Assembly: GCA_036824045.1 (NCBI GenBank)
Contig: DAITAZ010000003.1
Coordinates: 1-64,000, forward strand
Reading direction: 5' to 3'
DNA from: DAITAZ01 sp036824045
GTDB taxonomy: Bacteria; Pseudomonadota; Gammaproteobacteria; Burkholderiales; Rhodocyclaceae
DNA length: 64,000 nucleotides
Shown here: one piece after another, positions 7,447 to 15,820 of the stretch
Layout of the letters: every line of letters begins with the position of its first letter
Position numbering within the stretch: position 1 is the first letter of the stretch
Notes under the pieces: model-generated
What the model was told of the DNA's origin: nothing
The model's database searches: none
Seen by the model: only the letters and a program-made list of their open reading frames with translations
Made by a program: the position numbers and the translations under genes

Positions 7447-7938
7447 ATGAGGCTTACCACAAAAGGGCGTTTCGCGGTCACGGCCATGATTGATCTCGCG
7501 TTGCGCCAGGGCGACGGTCCGGTGACGCTCGCAGGGATCAGCGAGCGGCAGAAGATCAGCCTTTCCTACCTGGAGCAGTTGTTCGGAAAGCTCCGACGTC
7601 ACCAGTTGGTGGCCAGCGTGCGTGGTCCGGGTGGTGGCTATTGCCTGGCAAAAACGATGGAAGAGATTACCGTTGCCGACATCATCGTTGCCGTGGATGA
7701 GCCTCTCGATGCCACCCAGTGCGGTGGTCAAGAGAACTGCCAGGAAGAACATCAGTGCATGACCCACGACCTGTGGGCCAACCTCAATCGCAAGATGTTC
7801 GAGTATTTGAACTCGGTTTCCCTCGCTGACCTGGTGCGCACTCAACAATTGCGCATGGATGGCAGTAGCCTGTTGCTGGACGAGAGGCCGCGCAAGGGGG
7901 CGGGCCGGCGGCGGGGTGAGGTGCTGGCTTCTGCCTGA
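7447..7938 (+). CDS. iscR: Fe-S cluster sensing repressor IscR
   Basis: 163 residues, Rrf2 family. The N-terminal winged helix (MRLTTKGRFAVTAMIDLALR) binds DNA. The cluster ligands are all present at the canonical numbering: C92, C98, C104 and H107 (QCGGQENC...QCMTH). It represses the isc operon when carrying a [2Fe-2S] cluster. It is the first gene of the ISC operon, preceded by a good ribosome binding site (AGGAG) and a candidate IscR box. The following desulfurase gene starts 10 bases after its stop, so they are co-transcribed. Confidence 0.96.
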   Translation: MRLTTKGRFAVTAMIDLALRQGDGPVTLAGISERQKISLSYLEQLFGKLRRHQLVASVRGPGGGYCLAKTMEEITVADIIVAVDEPLDATQCGGQENCQEEHQCMTHDLWANLNRKMFEYLNSVSLADLVRTQQLRMDGSSLLLDERPRKGAGRRRGEVLASA

Positions 7939-7948
7939 AGGCATATCC

Positions 7949-9097
7949 ATGTTCGCCCCCGCGTACCTCGATTACAACGCGACGGCTCCGCTTCAGGAGC
8001 GGGTGCTGGAAGCGATGATGCCTTGGCTGGGTCGCAGGTTCGGGAATGCGTCAAGCCGTCATGAGTACGGGCGCGCTGCCCGGCAGGCGGTGGAGGACGC
8101 GCGGGCCCGGGTAGCGGCGGCGGTTGGGGCCCAGACCGGTGAGGTGGTATTCACCAGCGGGGGGTCTGAAGCCAACAACTTGTTCATCAAGGGTTGCGCC
8201 GGTCGGTGCAAGCCTGGCGTGGTGGCGGTGGGTGCCACCGAGCATCCGTGCGTGCGCGAGCCCGCCCGTCAGTTGGGCAGGCAGGGGTGGGCCGTTAGAG
8301 AACTGCCAGTGGATGCGCAAGGAGTGCTTCGAGCGGATGCGCTGAGCGAGACTCTTGCGTTCAAGCCCGCCATTGTCTCGGTGATGAGGGCGAACAATGA
8401 GACTGGGGTGCTTCAAGATTTGAGTGGGCTGTCGGTTGCCGTCCGGCGGTATGGGGGGTGGTTGCATTCCGATGGGGTGCAGGCACTTGGCAAGATCCCG
8501 GTCGATTTCCGCCAGTTGGGTGTGGATGGGCTGACCATTTCGTCGCACAAAGTTGGTGGCCCGGCTGGTGTGGGCGCCCTGGTGGTGTCCCGCCGGGTGG
8601 ATCTGGAGCCACTCGTGGCGGGGGGCGGCCAGGAGCGGGGAATCCGCTCAGGGACAGAGAATGTGGCGGGTGTCGTCGGGTTTGGAGCCGCCTGCCAGTT
8701 CGCTGTGGAGCGGCTTGAAGGTGAGGCGCAGCGCTTGTCCGCGTTGAGAGATCGGCTTGAACATGATTTGGTTGCGCTGGGCGCGGTAGTGTTCGGTGCC
8801 GGTGCTGCCCGGTTGCCCAACACAACGTTCTTCGCATTGGAGCATCTTGACGGCGAAACGCTGGTGGCAAAGCTGGATCGGATGGGCTTTGCGGTGGCAA
8901 GCGGCTCGGCGTGCTCCAGTGCGTCGCCAGATCCGTCCAGGTCGCTGCTTGCGATGGGGGTGGAGCCCGGTATGGCGCGTTGTGCGGTTCGGGTAAGCCT
9001 GGGCGCCGGGAATTCCGAGCGGGACGTTGGTGGGCTGGTCCAGGCTGTGGCGCAACTACGTGAAGCGTTGAAGGGTTTGTCTGCTCTGTCGGTTTGA
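7949..9097 (+). CDS. Second cysteine desulfurase (NifS/IscS-like) between iscR and iscS
   Basis: 382 residues, class V PLP enzyme of the cysteine desulfurase family. The PLP lysine is K201 in SSHKVGGP and the active-site cysteine is C322 in GSACSSASPDPS, so catalytic residues are intact. N-terminal YLDYNATAPL matches the family. It differs clearly from the iscS immediately downstream, and a GSAC-SSAS loop in place of GSAC-TSAS hints at a different partner. It starts 10 bases after iscR and ends 38 bases before iscS, so it is in the ISC operon. The start at ATG 7949 was chosen because upstream in-frame codons fall inside iscR. It could feed sulfur to another acceptor or be a specialised paralogue; no nif genes are near. 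Confidence 0.88.
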   Translation: MFAPAYLDYNATAPLQERVLEAMMPWLGRRFGNASSRHEYGRAARQAVEDARARVAAAVGAQTGEVVFTSGGSEANNLFIKGCAGRCKPGVVAVGATEHPCVREPARQLGRQGWAVRELPVDAQGVLRADALSETLAFKPAIVSVMRANNETGVLQDLSGLSVAVRRYGGWLHSDGVQALGKIPVDFRQLGVDGLTISSHKVGGPAGVGALVVSRRVDLEPLVAGGGQERGIRSGTENVAGVVGFGAACQFAVERLEGEAQRLSALRDRLEHDLVALGAVVFGAGAARLPNTTFFALEHLDGETLVAKLDRMGFAVASGSACSSASPDPSRSLLAMGVEPGMARCAVRVSLGAGNSERDVGGLVQAVAQLREALKGLSALSV

Positions 9098-9135
9098 GGA
9101 TGCAGGGCGTAGCGACCGAGTGAAAGAGAGTAGAA

Positions 9136-10347
9136 ATGTTGAGATTCCCAATTTATCTTGATTATTCCGCGACCACGCCGGTGGATCCCCGTGTGGCGGA
9201 AAAGATGATCCCCTATCTGGTAGAGCATTTTGGCAACCCGGCCAGCCGCTCCCACGCTTATGGGTGGGAGGCCGAGCGGGCGGTGGAGGAGGCCCGGGTT
9301 CAGGTTGCTGCGCTCGTCAATGCTGATCCAAAGGAGATTGTGTGGACCTCCGGCGCGACTGAATCGAACAATCTCGCCATCAAGGGTGCGGCCCACTTCT
9401 ATCAAGGGAAGGGCAAGCATCTGGTCACGGTCAAGACCGAGCACAAGGCGGTGTTGGACACCTGTCGTGAGCTGGAGCGGATCGGTTTTGAGGTGACTTA
9501 CCTGGATGTGCAGGAAAACGGTCTCGTGGACCTTGCCGCGTTCAAGGCTGCGCTACGCAAGGACACAATCCTGGCGTCGGTCATGTTCGTCAATAACGAG
9601 ATCGGCGTAATCCAGCCCATCGCGGAGTTGGGTGCCATTTGCCGGGCGAACGGAACGATCTTCCATGTGGATGCGGCGCAAGCAACCGGTAAGGTTGCGA
9701 TTGATCTGCAGGCGCTACCGGTGGATCTGATGTCGTTCTCCGCGCACAAGACCTATGGCCCCAAGGGGATTGGTGCACTGTATGTTCGGCGCAAGCCCCG
9801 CATTCGGCTTGAGGCGCAGATGCATGGCGGCGGGCATGAACGCGGGTTGCGCTCCGGCACCTTGGCGACCCACCAGATCGTGGGAATGGGCGAGGCTTTC
9901 CGTATCGCACGGGAAGAGATGGCGGAGGAAAACCGTCGTATTGCTGCCCTGCGAGACCGCCTGCTTGACGGGTTGTCCGATATGGAAGCGATCTATGTGA
10001 ATGGTGACCTGGAACACCGGGTGCCACACAATCTGAATGTGAGTTTTGCCTATGTGGAGGGCGAGTCCCTGATGATGGCGATCAAGGATGTGGCGGTGTC
10101 TTCCGGGTCTGCCTGTACCTCCGCAAGTCTGGAGCCCTCCTATGTGCTGCGGGCTCTCGGACGCAATGATGAACTTGCGCACAGCTCCATTCGCTTCACC
10201 CTTGGCCGTTTCACGACCGAGGAAGAAGTGGAGTACGCGATCAGTCTCCTGCATGGCAAGGTGGGCAAGTTGCGCGACCTGTCGCCGCTATGGGAAATGG
10301 TTAAGGAAGGCGTGGACCTCAGTACCGTTCAGTGGGCGGCGCACTGA
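9136..10347 (+). CDS. iscS: Cysteine desulfurase IscS
   Basis: 403 residues. It removes sulfur from cysteine as a persulfide and passes it to IscU for Fe-S assembly, and to tRNA thiolation and other pathways. PLP lysine K205 in FSAHKTYGPKG and mobile-loop cysteine C327 in SGSACTSASLEPSYVL match IscS group I enzymes. The C-terminus (VGKLRDLSPLWEMVKEGVDL) is typical of housekeeping IscS. It precedes iscU by 44 bases and follows the other desulfurase in the same operon. Confidence 0.97.
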   Translation: MLRFPIYLDYSATTPVDPRVAEKMIPYLVEHFGNPASRSHAYGWEAERAVEEARVQVAALVNADPKEIVWTSGATESNNLAIKGAAHFYQGKGKHLVTVKTEHKAVLDTCRELERIGFEVTYLDVQENGLVDLAAFKAALRKDTILASVMFVNNEIGVIQPIAELGAICRANGTIFHVDAAQATGKVAIDLQALPVDLMSFSAHKTYGPKGIGALYVRRKPRIRLEAQMHGGGHERGLRSGTLATHQIVGMGEAFRIAREEMAEENRRIAALRDRLLDGLSDMEAIYVNGDLEHRVPHNLNVSFAYVEGESLMMAIKDVAVSSGSACTSASLEPSYVLRALGRNDELAHSSIRFTLGRFTTEEEVEYAISLLHGKVGKLRDLSPLWEMVKEGVDLSTVQWAAH

Positions 10348-10391
10348 AGGTGGCTGGCTGGGTGTTCTGACCGGGTTTGAAGGAGTAGGAA

Positions 10392-10778
10392 ATGGCATAT
10401 AGCGACAAAGTCTTGGACCACTATGAGAATCCCCGCAATGTGGGTTCTTTCGGCCAGAGCGACGACGATGTGGGCACCGGCATGGTGGGTGCGCCCGCCT
10501 GCGGCGACGTAATGAAATTGCAGATCAAGGTCGGCAAGGACGGCGTGATTGAGGATGCCAAATTCAAGACTTACGGCTGCGGATCGGCCATTGCCTCCAG
10601 CTCCCTGGTGACCGAATGGGTCAAGGGCAAGACGCTGGAACAGGCCATGGAGATCAAGAACACGCAGATCGCCGAGGAGTTGGCTTTGCCACCCGTCAAG
10701 ATTCATTGTTCCATCCTGGCTGAAGATGCGATCAAGGCTGCGGTGGCGGATTACAAGAAAAAACACGGCGACGAGTAA
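10392..10778 (+). CDS. iscU: Fe-S cluster scaffold IscU
   Basis: 128 residues. It holds the nascent [2Fe-2S]/[4Fe-4S] cluster built with sulfur from IscS. The three conserved cysteines C37 (GAPACGD), C63 (YGCGSA) and C106 (KIHCS) are present, along with D39 and the LPPVK loop (99-103) recognised by HscA. Part of the isc operon, ending 12 bases before iscA. Confidence 0.97.
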   Translation: MAYSDKVLDHYENPRNVGSFGQSDDDVGTGMVGAPACGDVMKLQIKVGKDGVIEDAKFKTYGCGSAIASSSLVTEWVKGKTLEQAMEIKNTQIAEELALPPVKIHCSILAEDAIKAAVADYKKKHGDE

Positions 10779-10790
10779 TCGGGGGCAGAA

Positions 10791-11114
10791 ATGGCGGTCA
10801 CGATGAGCGAGCGTGCTGCGAGGCATGTGCAGGCTTTTCTGGTCAAGCGGGGCAAGGGGGTCGGCGTTCGCTTGGGCGTCAAGACATCCGGGTGTTCAGG
10901 GATGGCCTACAAACTGGAGTATGCCGATGCGGTTGAGGACGACGATCTCATTTTCGAGAGTCACGGGGTGAGAGTCATCGTCGATCCCCGCAGCTTGCCG
11001 TATCTGGACGGAACGGAGCTGGACTTCGTTCGGGAAGGCTTGAATGAGGGATTCCGTTTCAACAACCCGAACGTGAAGGATCAGTGCGGTTGCGGCGAGA
11101 GCTTTAACGTTTGA
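10791..11114 (+). CDS. iscA: A-type Fe-S carrier IscA
   Basis: 107 residues. A-type carrier that receives clusters from IscU and hands them to target proteins. The three conserved cysteines are C35 (TSGCSGMAY) and C99/C101 (QCGCGESF). Position between iscU and hscB is standard for ISC operons. Confidence 0.96.
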   Translation: MAVTMSERAARHVQAFLVKRGKGVGVRLGVKTSGCSGMAYKLEYADAVEDDDLIFESHGVRVIVDPRSLPYLDGTELDFVREGLNEGFRFNNPNVKDQCGCGESFNV

Positions 11115-11175
11115 TCCGTCCTTGGCAGTAAGCCTGCTGGCGATGCAATGCCTTCCAACCAAAGCGCTTATCACA

Positions 11176-11709
11176 ATGACGCCCCATTTCGAGCAGGATT
11201 TTTTTTCCCTTTTTGGTTTGCCGCGCACTTTCCGGATAGATGTGCCGGTGCTGGAACGCGCTTATCTGGATTTGCAGGCGCAGGTGCACCCAGACCGTTT
11301 CGCGCACTTGTCGGATAGCGAGAAGCGTTTGTCGATGCAGTGGGCCACCCGCGTCAACGAAGGCTATCAAACGCTGAAAGATCCGCTAAAAAGGGCGGTG
11401 TATCTCCTGTCACTCCAGCAGACGGCGCTGCAGGCCGAAACCAATACCGCGATGCCCCCTGTGTTCCTGATGGAGCAGATGGAGTGGCGTGAAGCGGTGG
11501 AGGAGGCCAGAAGTGCTGGCGATGTGGACGAACTGGATGCCTTGCTCCACCGCTCGCGGCAAAGGCGCAAGGCGATGGTGGGGGAGTTGGAGCAATTGCT
11601 GGATGACACCCGGGACTATGCCGGGGGGGCTGAGTTGGCGCGGAAGTTGATGTTTGTCGAAAAACTTGAACACGATATCGCCGAGGCGATTGAAGCGCTG
11701 GAGCAATAA
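11176..11709 (+). CDS. hscB: Co-chaperone HscB (Hsc20)
   Basis: 177 residues. J-domain protein that delivers IscU to HscA and stimulates its ATPase. The HPD motif is at 38-40 (QVHPDRF), followed by the C-terminal three-helix bundle that binds IscU. I chose the ATG at 11176 (MTPHFEQDFF), which matches the family's start; the longer frame from 11122 would add a tail unlike other HscB proteins. It ends three bases before hscA. Confidence 0.95.
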   Translation: MTPHFEQDFFSLFGLPRTFRIDVPVLERAYLDLQAQVHPDRFAHLSDSEKRLSMQWATRVNEGYQTLKDPLKRAVYLLSLQQTALQAETNTAMPPVFLMEQMEWREAVEEARSAGDVDELDALLHRSRQRRKAMVGELEQLLDDTRDYAGGAELARKLMFVEKLEHDIAEAIEALEQ

Positions 11710-11712
11710 GGG

Positions 11713-13581
11713 ATGGCCCTGCTGCAACTTTCCGAGCCGGGAGCTTCGCCGGAGCCCCACCGTAGCCGTTTGGCCGTGGGCATAGATCTTGGTACGACCA
11801 ATTCCCTGGTGGCAACGGTGCGGCACGGCATCGCCACCGTGTTGAATGACGAGCAAGGACGTGCCTTGCTGCCCTCGGCAGTGAGTTATCTGTCCGATGG
11901 TGGCATCGAGGTAGGGTATGGGGCCCTTGGCCGGCAAGTCGTCGATCCCAAGAACACGATTGTTTCCGTCAAGCGTTTTATGGGACGTGGTTTGGCCGAT
12001 GTGGCTCACATTGAGGCCATGCCTTATGACTTCGTGGATCGGGAAGGAATGGTTCGGCTGCGCACCATTCAGGGTGTCAAAAGCCCCGTCGAAGTTTCCG
12101 CGGACATCCTGAAGGTATTGAGGGCGCGGGCCGAGGCGAGCCTGGGGGGGGAGCTTACAGGTGCGGTGATCACAGTCCCCGCCTATTTTGACGATGCTCA
12201 GCGCCAGGCAACCAAGGATGCAGCAAAACTGGCGGGGCTGAACGTGCTTCGCCTGTTGAATGAGCCGACCGCGGCGGCAGTGGCTTATGGGCTTGATAAC
12301 GCCGCAGAAGGTATCTATGCAGTGTATGACCTCGGGGGGGGGACGTTCGATATCTCCATCCTGCGTCTTTCCCGCGGCATTTTTGAGGTGATTGCCACGG
12401 CAGGGGATGCTGCGCTGGGGGGGGACGATTTTGACCACCGGGTCTTCTGTTGGATTCTCGATCACGCGCGGATTGCGCCCCCCTGTGCCGAAGACATGCG
12501 CAGGCTTTACGTCGTTGCTCGACAGGCGCGTGAACGCCTGTCGTCTGAGGACGAGACGCGGGTCTATGCTCGTCTCGTTTCAGGCGAAGTGGTGGATTTG
12601 GTGCTGACCCGAGTCGAGCTCACCGGAATCTCGGCCCATCTGGTGGCTAAGACGCTGGTTCCCATGCGTAAAGCCCTTCGGGATGCAGGGCTGACGTCAG
12701 ACGAGGTCAAGGGGGTCGTGATGGTAGGCGGTGCGACCCGGATGCCTCAAATACAGCAAGCGGTGGCCGGCTTCTTCAATCAGGATCCTCTAACCAATCT
12801 GGACCCAGATAAGGTTGTGGCTCTTGGGGCAGCCATTCAAGCCAACATTCTGGCCGGCAACAGGCGAGCCGAAGATGACTGGTTGCTTCTTGATGTCATC
12901 CCGCTCTCCCTCGGGCTGGAAACGATGGGGGGATTGGTGGAGAAAGTGATTCCCCGCAATTCCACCATTCCGATTGCCAAGGCGCAGGATTTCACTACCT
13001 TCAAGGATGGCCAGACCGCAATGGCTTTCCATGTGGTGCAAGGGGAACGGGAACTGGTTTCAGACTGCAGGTCCTTGGCCCGTTTCCAGTTGCGGGGTAT
13101 TCCCCCCATGGCAGCGGGGGCGGCTCGTATCCGTGTCACATTTCAGGTGGATGCAGATGGGCTGCTTTCCGTTTCCGCCCGGGAAATGTCTTCGGGCGTC
13201 GAGGCTTCTGTTCAGGTCAAGCCGTCGTATGGGCTTTCTGATGACGAAATCGCGGGTATGCTCAGAGACTCCATCGAACACGCGCGAGAGGACGTTTCCG
13301 CCCGTTCGCTTGCCGAGGCGCGATTGGAGGCCCGGAGGTTGATCGAAGCCACGGAGGTTGCATTGGCAGCAGACGCCGATTTGCTGGCTGCGGAAGAGCG
13401 CTTGAGCCTGGATTCGAGTCTGGCGGCGTTGCTGGCTGCGGTGGAACAAGCAGATGCGGCAACGCTGAAGACTCGTACGGCTGATTTGAATGCGGCGACA
13501 AACGATTTTGCCGCCCGGCGTATGGACAGAAGTGTCCGCAAGGCGCTCGCTGGTCACAAATTGGATGAACTCGGGATTTGA
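11713..13581 (+). CDS. hscA: Hsp70-type chaperone HscA
   Basis: 622 residues, specialised Hsp70 that acts on IscU during cluster transfer. The nucleotide-binding domain starts at GIDLGTTNSL (about 24-33) and includes DLGGGTFDIS and VGGATRMP; the linker and substrate-binding domain follow from about residue 390. Length matches HscA rather than DnaK. It sits three bases after hscB and 13 bases before fdx in the isc operon. Confidence 0.96.
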   Translation: MALLQLSEPGASPEPHRSRLAVGIDLGTTNSLVATVRHGIATVLNDEQGRALLPSAVSYLSDGGIEVGYGALGRQVVDPKNTIVSVKRFMGRGLADVAHIEAMPYDFVDREGMVRLRTIQGVKSPVEVSADILKVLRARAEASLGGELTGAVITVPAYFDDAQRQATKDAAKLAGLNVLRLLNEPTAAAVAYGLDNAAEGIYAVYDLGGGTFDISILRLSRGIFEVIATAGDAALGGDDFDHRVFCWILDHARIAPPCAEDMRRLYVVARQARERLSSEDETRVYARLVSGEVVDLVLTRVELTGISAHLVAKTLVPMRKALRDAGLTSDEVKGVVMVGGATRMPQIQQAVAGFFNQDPLTNLDPDKVVALGAAIQANILAGNRRAEDDWLLLDVIPLSLGLETMGGLVEKVIPRNSTIPIAKAQDFTTFKDGQTAMAFHVVQGERELVSDCRSLARFQLRGIPPMAAGAARIRVTFQVDADGLLSVSAREMSSGVEASVQVKPSYGLSDDEIAGMLRDSIEHAREDVSARSLAEARLEARRLIEATEVALAADADLLAAEERLSLDSSLAALLAAVEQADAATLKTRTADLNAATNDFAARRMDRSVRKALAGHKLDELGI

Positions 13582-13594
13582 ACCCCCTCGACCC

Positions 13595-13939
13595 ATGACC
13601 CAGATTATCGTATTACCCCACGTTGAGTTGTGCCCTGATGGCGCGGTGCTTGAGGCTCAGCCAGGTGTATCCCTGTGCGATGCGTTGCTGACCAATGGCA
13701 TCGAAATTGAGCATGCATGCGAAAAGTCCTGTGCGTGCACCACCTGCCATGTAGTGATCCGCGAAGGATTTGAGAACTTGGCCGAGGCCGACGAAACGGA
13801 GGAGGATCTGCTCGACAAAGCCTGGGGGCTGGAACCGACCTCCCGCTTGTCCTGTCAGGCGCTCGTTGGTACCGCCAATCTGGTGGTGGAAATCCCGAAG
13901 TACACGATCAATATGGTCAAGGAGGGCAAGCGCTCATGA
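13595..13939 (+). CDS. fdx: ISC-type [2Fe-2S] ferredoxin
   Basis: 114 residues. Adrenodoxin-type ferredoxin that supplies electrons for Fe-S assembly. The four ligands are C42, C48, C51 (CEKSCACTTC) and C87 (RLSCQA), at the standard ISC ferredoxin positions. The ATG at 13595 follows the hscA stop by 13 bases; its TGA overlaps the start of iscX (ATGA), implying coupled translation. Confidence 0.96.
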   Translation: MTQIIVLPHVELCPDGAVLEAQPGVSLCDALLTNGIEIEHACEKSCACTTCHVVIREGFENLAEADETEEDLLDKAWGLEPTSRLSCQALVGTANLVVEIPKYTINMVKEGKRS

Positions 13940-14130
13940 AATGGACTGATACCCGTGAAATCGCCATTGCCTTGGCGGATACTCATCCTGACGTTGATCC
14001 GAAGGCGGTACGGTTTACCGACCTCATGCGCTGGGTAATGGCTCTGGACGGATTCGATGACAAGGAAGATCGTTGCGGGGAGAAGATTCTGGAGGCTATC
14101 CAGATGACTTGGATTGAAGAGGCTGATTGA
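13936..14130 (+). CDS. iscX: Fe-S assembly protein IscX
   Basis: 64 residues, the acidic IscX/YfhJ family that binds IscS and modulates desulfurase rate and iron delivery. The start MKWTDTREIAIALADTHPDVDP and the end WIEEAD are typical. It overlaps fdx by 4 bases and is the last gene of the operon, followed 12 bases later by the large palindromic terminator. Confidence 0.95.
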   Translation: MKWTDTREIAIALADTHPDVDPKAVRFTDLMRWVMALDGFDDKEDRCGEKILEAIQMTWIEEAD

Positions 14131-14141
14131 ACCTTCAAGTC

Positions 14142-14185
14142 CCAGAAATAAAAAAGCAGCCTTAAGGCTGCTTTTTTATTTCTGG
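14142..14185. terminator. 44-bp perfect palindrome, two-way terminator for isc and tRNA-Ser
   Basis: Two 22-base arms (CCAGAAAT, six A, GCAGCCTT and its complement) form a perfect inverted repeat with a GCAGCC/GGCTGC core followed by six T on either strand. It ends the isc operon on the plus strand and the convergent tRNA-Ser on the minus strand. The outer arm includes the encoded CCA end of the tRNA (14183-14185). Confidence 0.88.
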
Positions 14186-14276
14186 CGGAGAGAGAGGGAT
14201 TCGAACCCTCGATAGAGCTTTTTGGCCCTATGCTCCCTTAGCAGGGGAGTGCCTTCGACCTCTCGGCCATCTCTCC
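14183..14276 (-). tRNA. tRNA-Ser (anticodon GCT)
   Basis: A 94-nucleotide tRNA on the minus strand, reading AGC/AGU serine codons. Acceptor stem GGAGAGA pairs with the 3' end, which has an encoded CCA. The anticodon stem-loop is CTCCC-CTGCTAA-GGGAG, giving GCT, followed by the long variable arm typical of tRNA-Ser and the T-arm GGTTCGAATCC. It converges on the isc operon. Confidence 0.95.
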
Positions 14277-14331
14277 AAAGAAGCGGGATCATACGTTGGG
14301 AGGCGCGGTTACGTCAATCCTCCCAGTGGGT

Positions 14332-15561
14332 TCACGCACCGAGTTGGTCCAGTTCAAAAGCTTTGTGCAGCACGCGAACCGCCAGCTCCAGATACTTTTC
14401 GTCAATCGCGACGGAAATCTTGATTTCCGAGGTCGAGATCATCTGGATGTTGATGCCTTCTTCAGCCAGCGCCCGGAACATCTTGCTGGCGATCCCTACG
14501 TGGGAGCGCATGCCAACACCAACAACGGATACTTTGGCCATCTTGCTGTCGCCAATGATTTCCCGTGCCCCGGTGTGAGCCTTGACCTCGTTCAGGATGC
14601 CCAAGACCTTCTCGTAATCACCCCGATTTACGGTGAATGAAAAATCCGTGAGCCCATCATGGCCAACGTTCTGGATGATCATATCCACGTCAATGTTGGC
14701 TTCACTGACCGGGCCGAGTATTTGATAGGCAATACCGGGCCGGTCCGGAACGCCGAGTACGGTGAGCTTGGCTTCGTCCCGGTTGAATGCAATGCCGGAG
14801 ATGATGGGTTTTTCCATGTTCAAATCATCCTCAAACGTAATGAGGGTGCCTTCACCCCCTTCCTGAAAGCTGGATAGCACGCGAAGCCGTACTTTGTATT
14901 TTCCGGCAAACTCAACCGATCGAATTTGCAGCACTTTCGAACCAAGGCTGGCCATCTCCATCATCTCTTCGAAGGTTACGCGGGATAGGCGCCGTGCTTC
15001 GGGAACGATGCGGGGGTCAGTCGTATAAACCCCGTCGACGTCGGTGTAAATCTGGCATTCGTCGGCCTTGAGGGCTGCCGCCAAGGCAACGCCGGTGGTA
15101 TCCGATCCACCTCGTCCCAAGGTGGTGATGTTCCCGCCTGCATCGACGCCCTGAAAGCCCGCGACAACGACCACGTGGCCTGAGTCCAGATCCTGGCGGA
15201 TCGGTGCGTCGTCGATGCTCACGATGCGAGCTTTGGTATGGGCGTCATCCGTCAGGATTTTCACTTGCCCCCCGGTGTAGCTACGGGCGGGAATGCCGAT
15301 TTCCTTGAGCGCCATGCAGAGCAGCCCGATCGTGACCTGCTCGCCAGTGGAAACGATCACGTCGAGTTCGCGTGGGTCAGGGGTTGCCTGGATTTCCTTC
15401 GCCAGCGCAATCAACCGATTTGTTTCACCACTCATGGCCGAGACAACGATCACGAGTTGGTGACCCTGCTCTCGCCATTTGGCAACACGACGCGCCACGT
15501 TCTTGATCCGCTCTGGGGAGCCGACCGAAGTGCCGCCGTATTTTTGAACGATCAAGGCCAT
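14332..15561 (-). CDS. lysC: Aspartate kinase
   Basis: 409 residues. It phosphorylates aspartate, the first step to lysine, threonine and methionine. The N-terminal KYGGTSVGSPERI and the mid-domain GRGGSDTTGVALAAAL are kinase motifs; two ACT domains follow from about residue 265 (LGVPDRPGIAYQIL and VGVGMRSHVGIASKMF), so feedback inhibition by lysine and/or threonine is likely. Monofunctional length. The gene lies alone between tRNA-Ser and a divergent HTH gene. Confidence 0.95.
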   Translation of the reverse strand: MALIVQKYGGTSVGSPERIKNVARRVAKWREQGHQLVIVVSAMSGETNRLIALAKEIQATPDPRELDVIVSTGEQVTIGLLCMALKEIGIPARSYTGGQVKILTDDAHTKARIVSIDDAPIRQDLDSGHVVVVAGFQGVDAGGNITTLGRGGSDTTGVALAAALKADECQIYTDVDGVYTTDPRIVPEARRLSRVTFEEMMEMASLGSKVLQIRSVEFAGKYKVRLRVLSSFQEGGEGTLITFEDDLNMEKPIISGIAFNRDEAKLTVLGVPDRPGIAYQILGPVSEANIDVDMIIQNVGHDGLTDFSFTVNRGDYEKVLGILNEVKAHTGAREIIGDSKMAKVSVVGVGMRSHVGIASKMFRALAEEGINIQMISTSEIKISVAIDEKYLELAVRVLHKAFELDQLGA

Positions 15562-15744
15562 TGTAGATATCCGATGGTACGTAAAAAGCTTCCGATTCTA
15601 CCGGATTCGGATGGTTCCGTAAGGCTATCAGGCGTTGCTGCGTAGCAGTATCGCTATCGGGTTGCGTTTTGGTCGTTGCAGGAGCATGGCATTTGTTACA
15701 AAAATGTTGTGTATGTCCGCCGAATAGTGGTTTATACTTTTCGT

Positions 15745-15764
15745 ACTATAACTTTAGTTATAGT
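15745..15764. promoter_or_regulatory. Perfect inverted repeat, likely operator of the downstream HTH gene
   Basis: ACTATAACT-TT-AGTTATAGT, two perfect 9-base arms with a 2-base spacer, lies 56 bases before the HTH gene. It overlaps -10-like sequences (TACTAT/TATAAC at 15744-15752). Such a site suits autoregulation by a homodimeric HTH protein. Confidence 0.55.
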
Positions 15765-15820
15765 TTGTTTCGTCGGGCAGAGGTCGGTTAGTTCTCCGAT
15801 AGCATAGTGAGGATGATTAC

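Noticed and set aside
7949..9097. NifS of a nitrogen-fixation cluster
   Set aside because: No nif genes are present and the gene is inside the ISC operon, so only a general desulfurase call is made.
14183..14276. tRNA-Ser as an integration site of a genomic island
   Set aside because: No integrase gene or repeated tRNA 3' end was seen nearby; the flanks are core genes.
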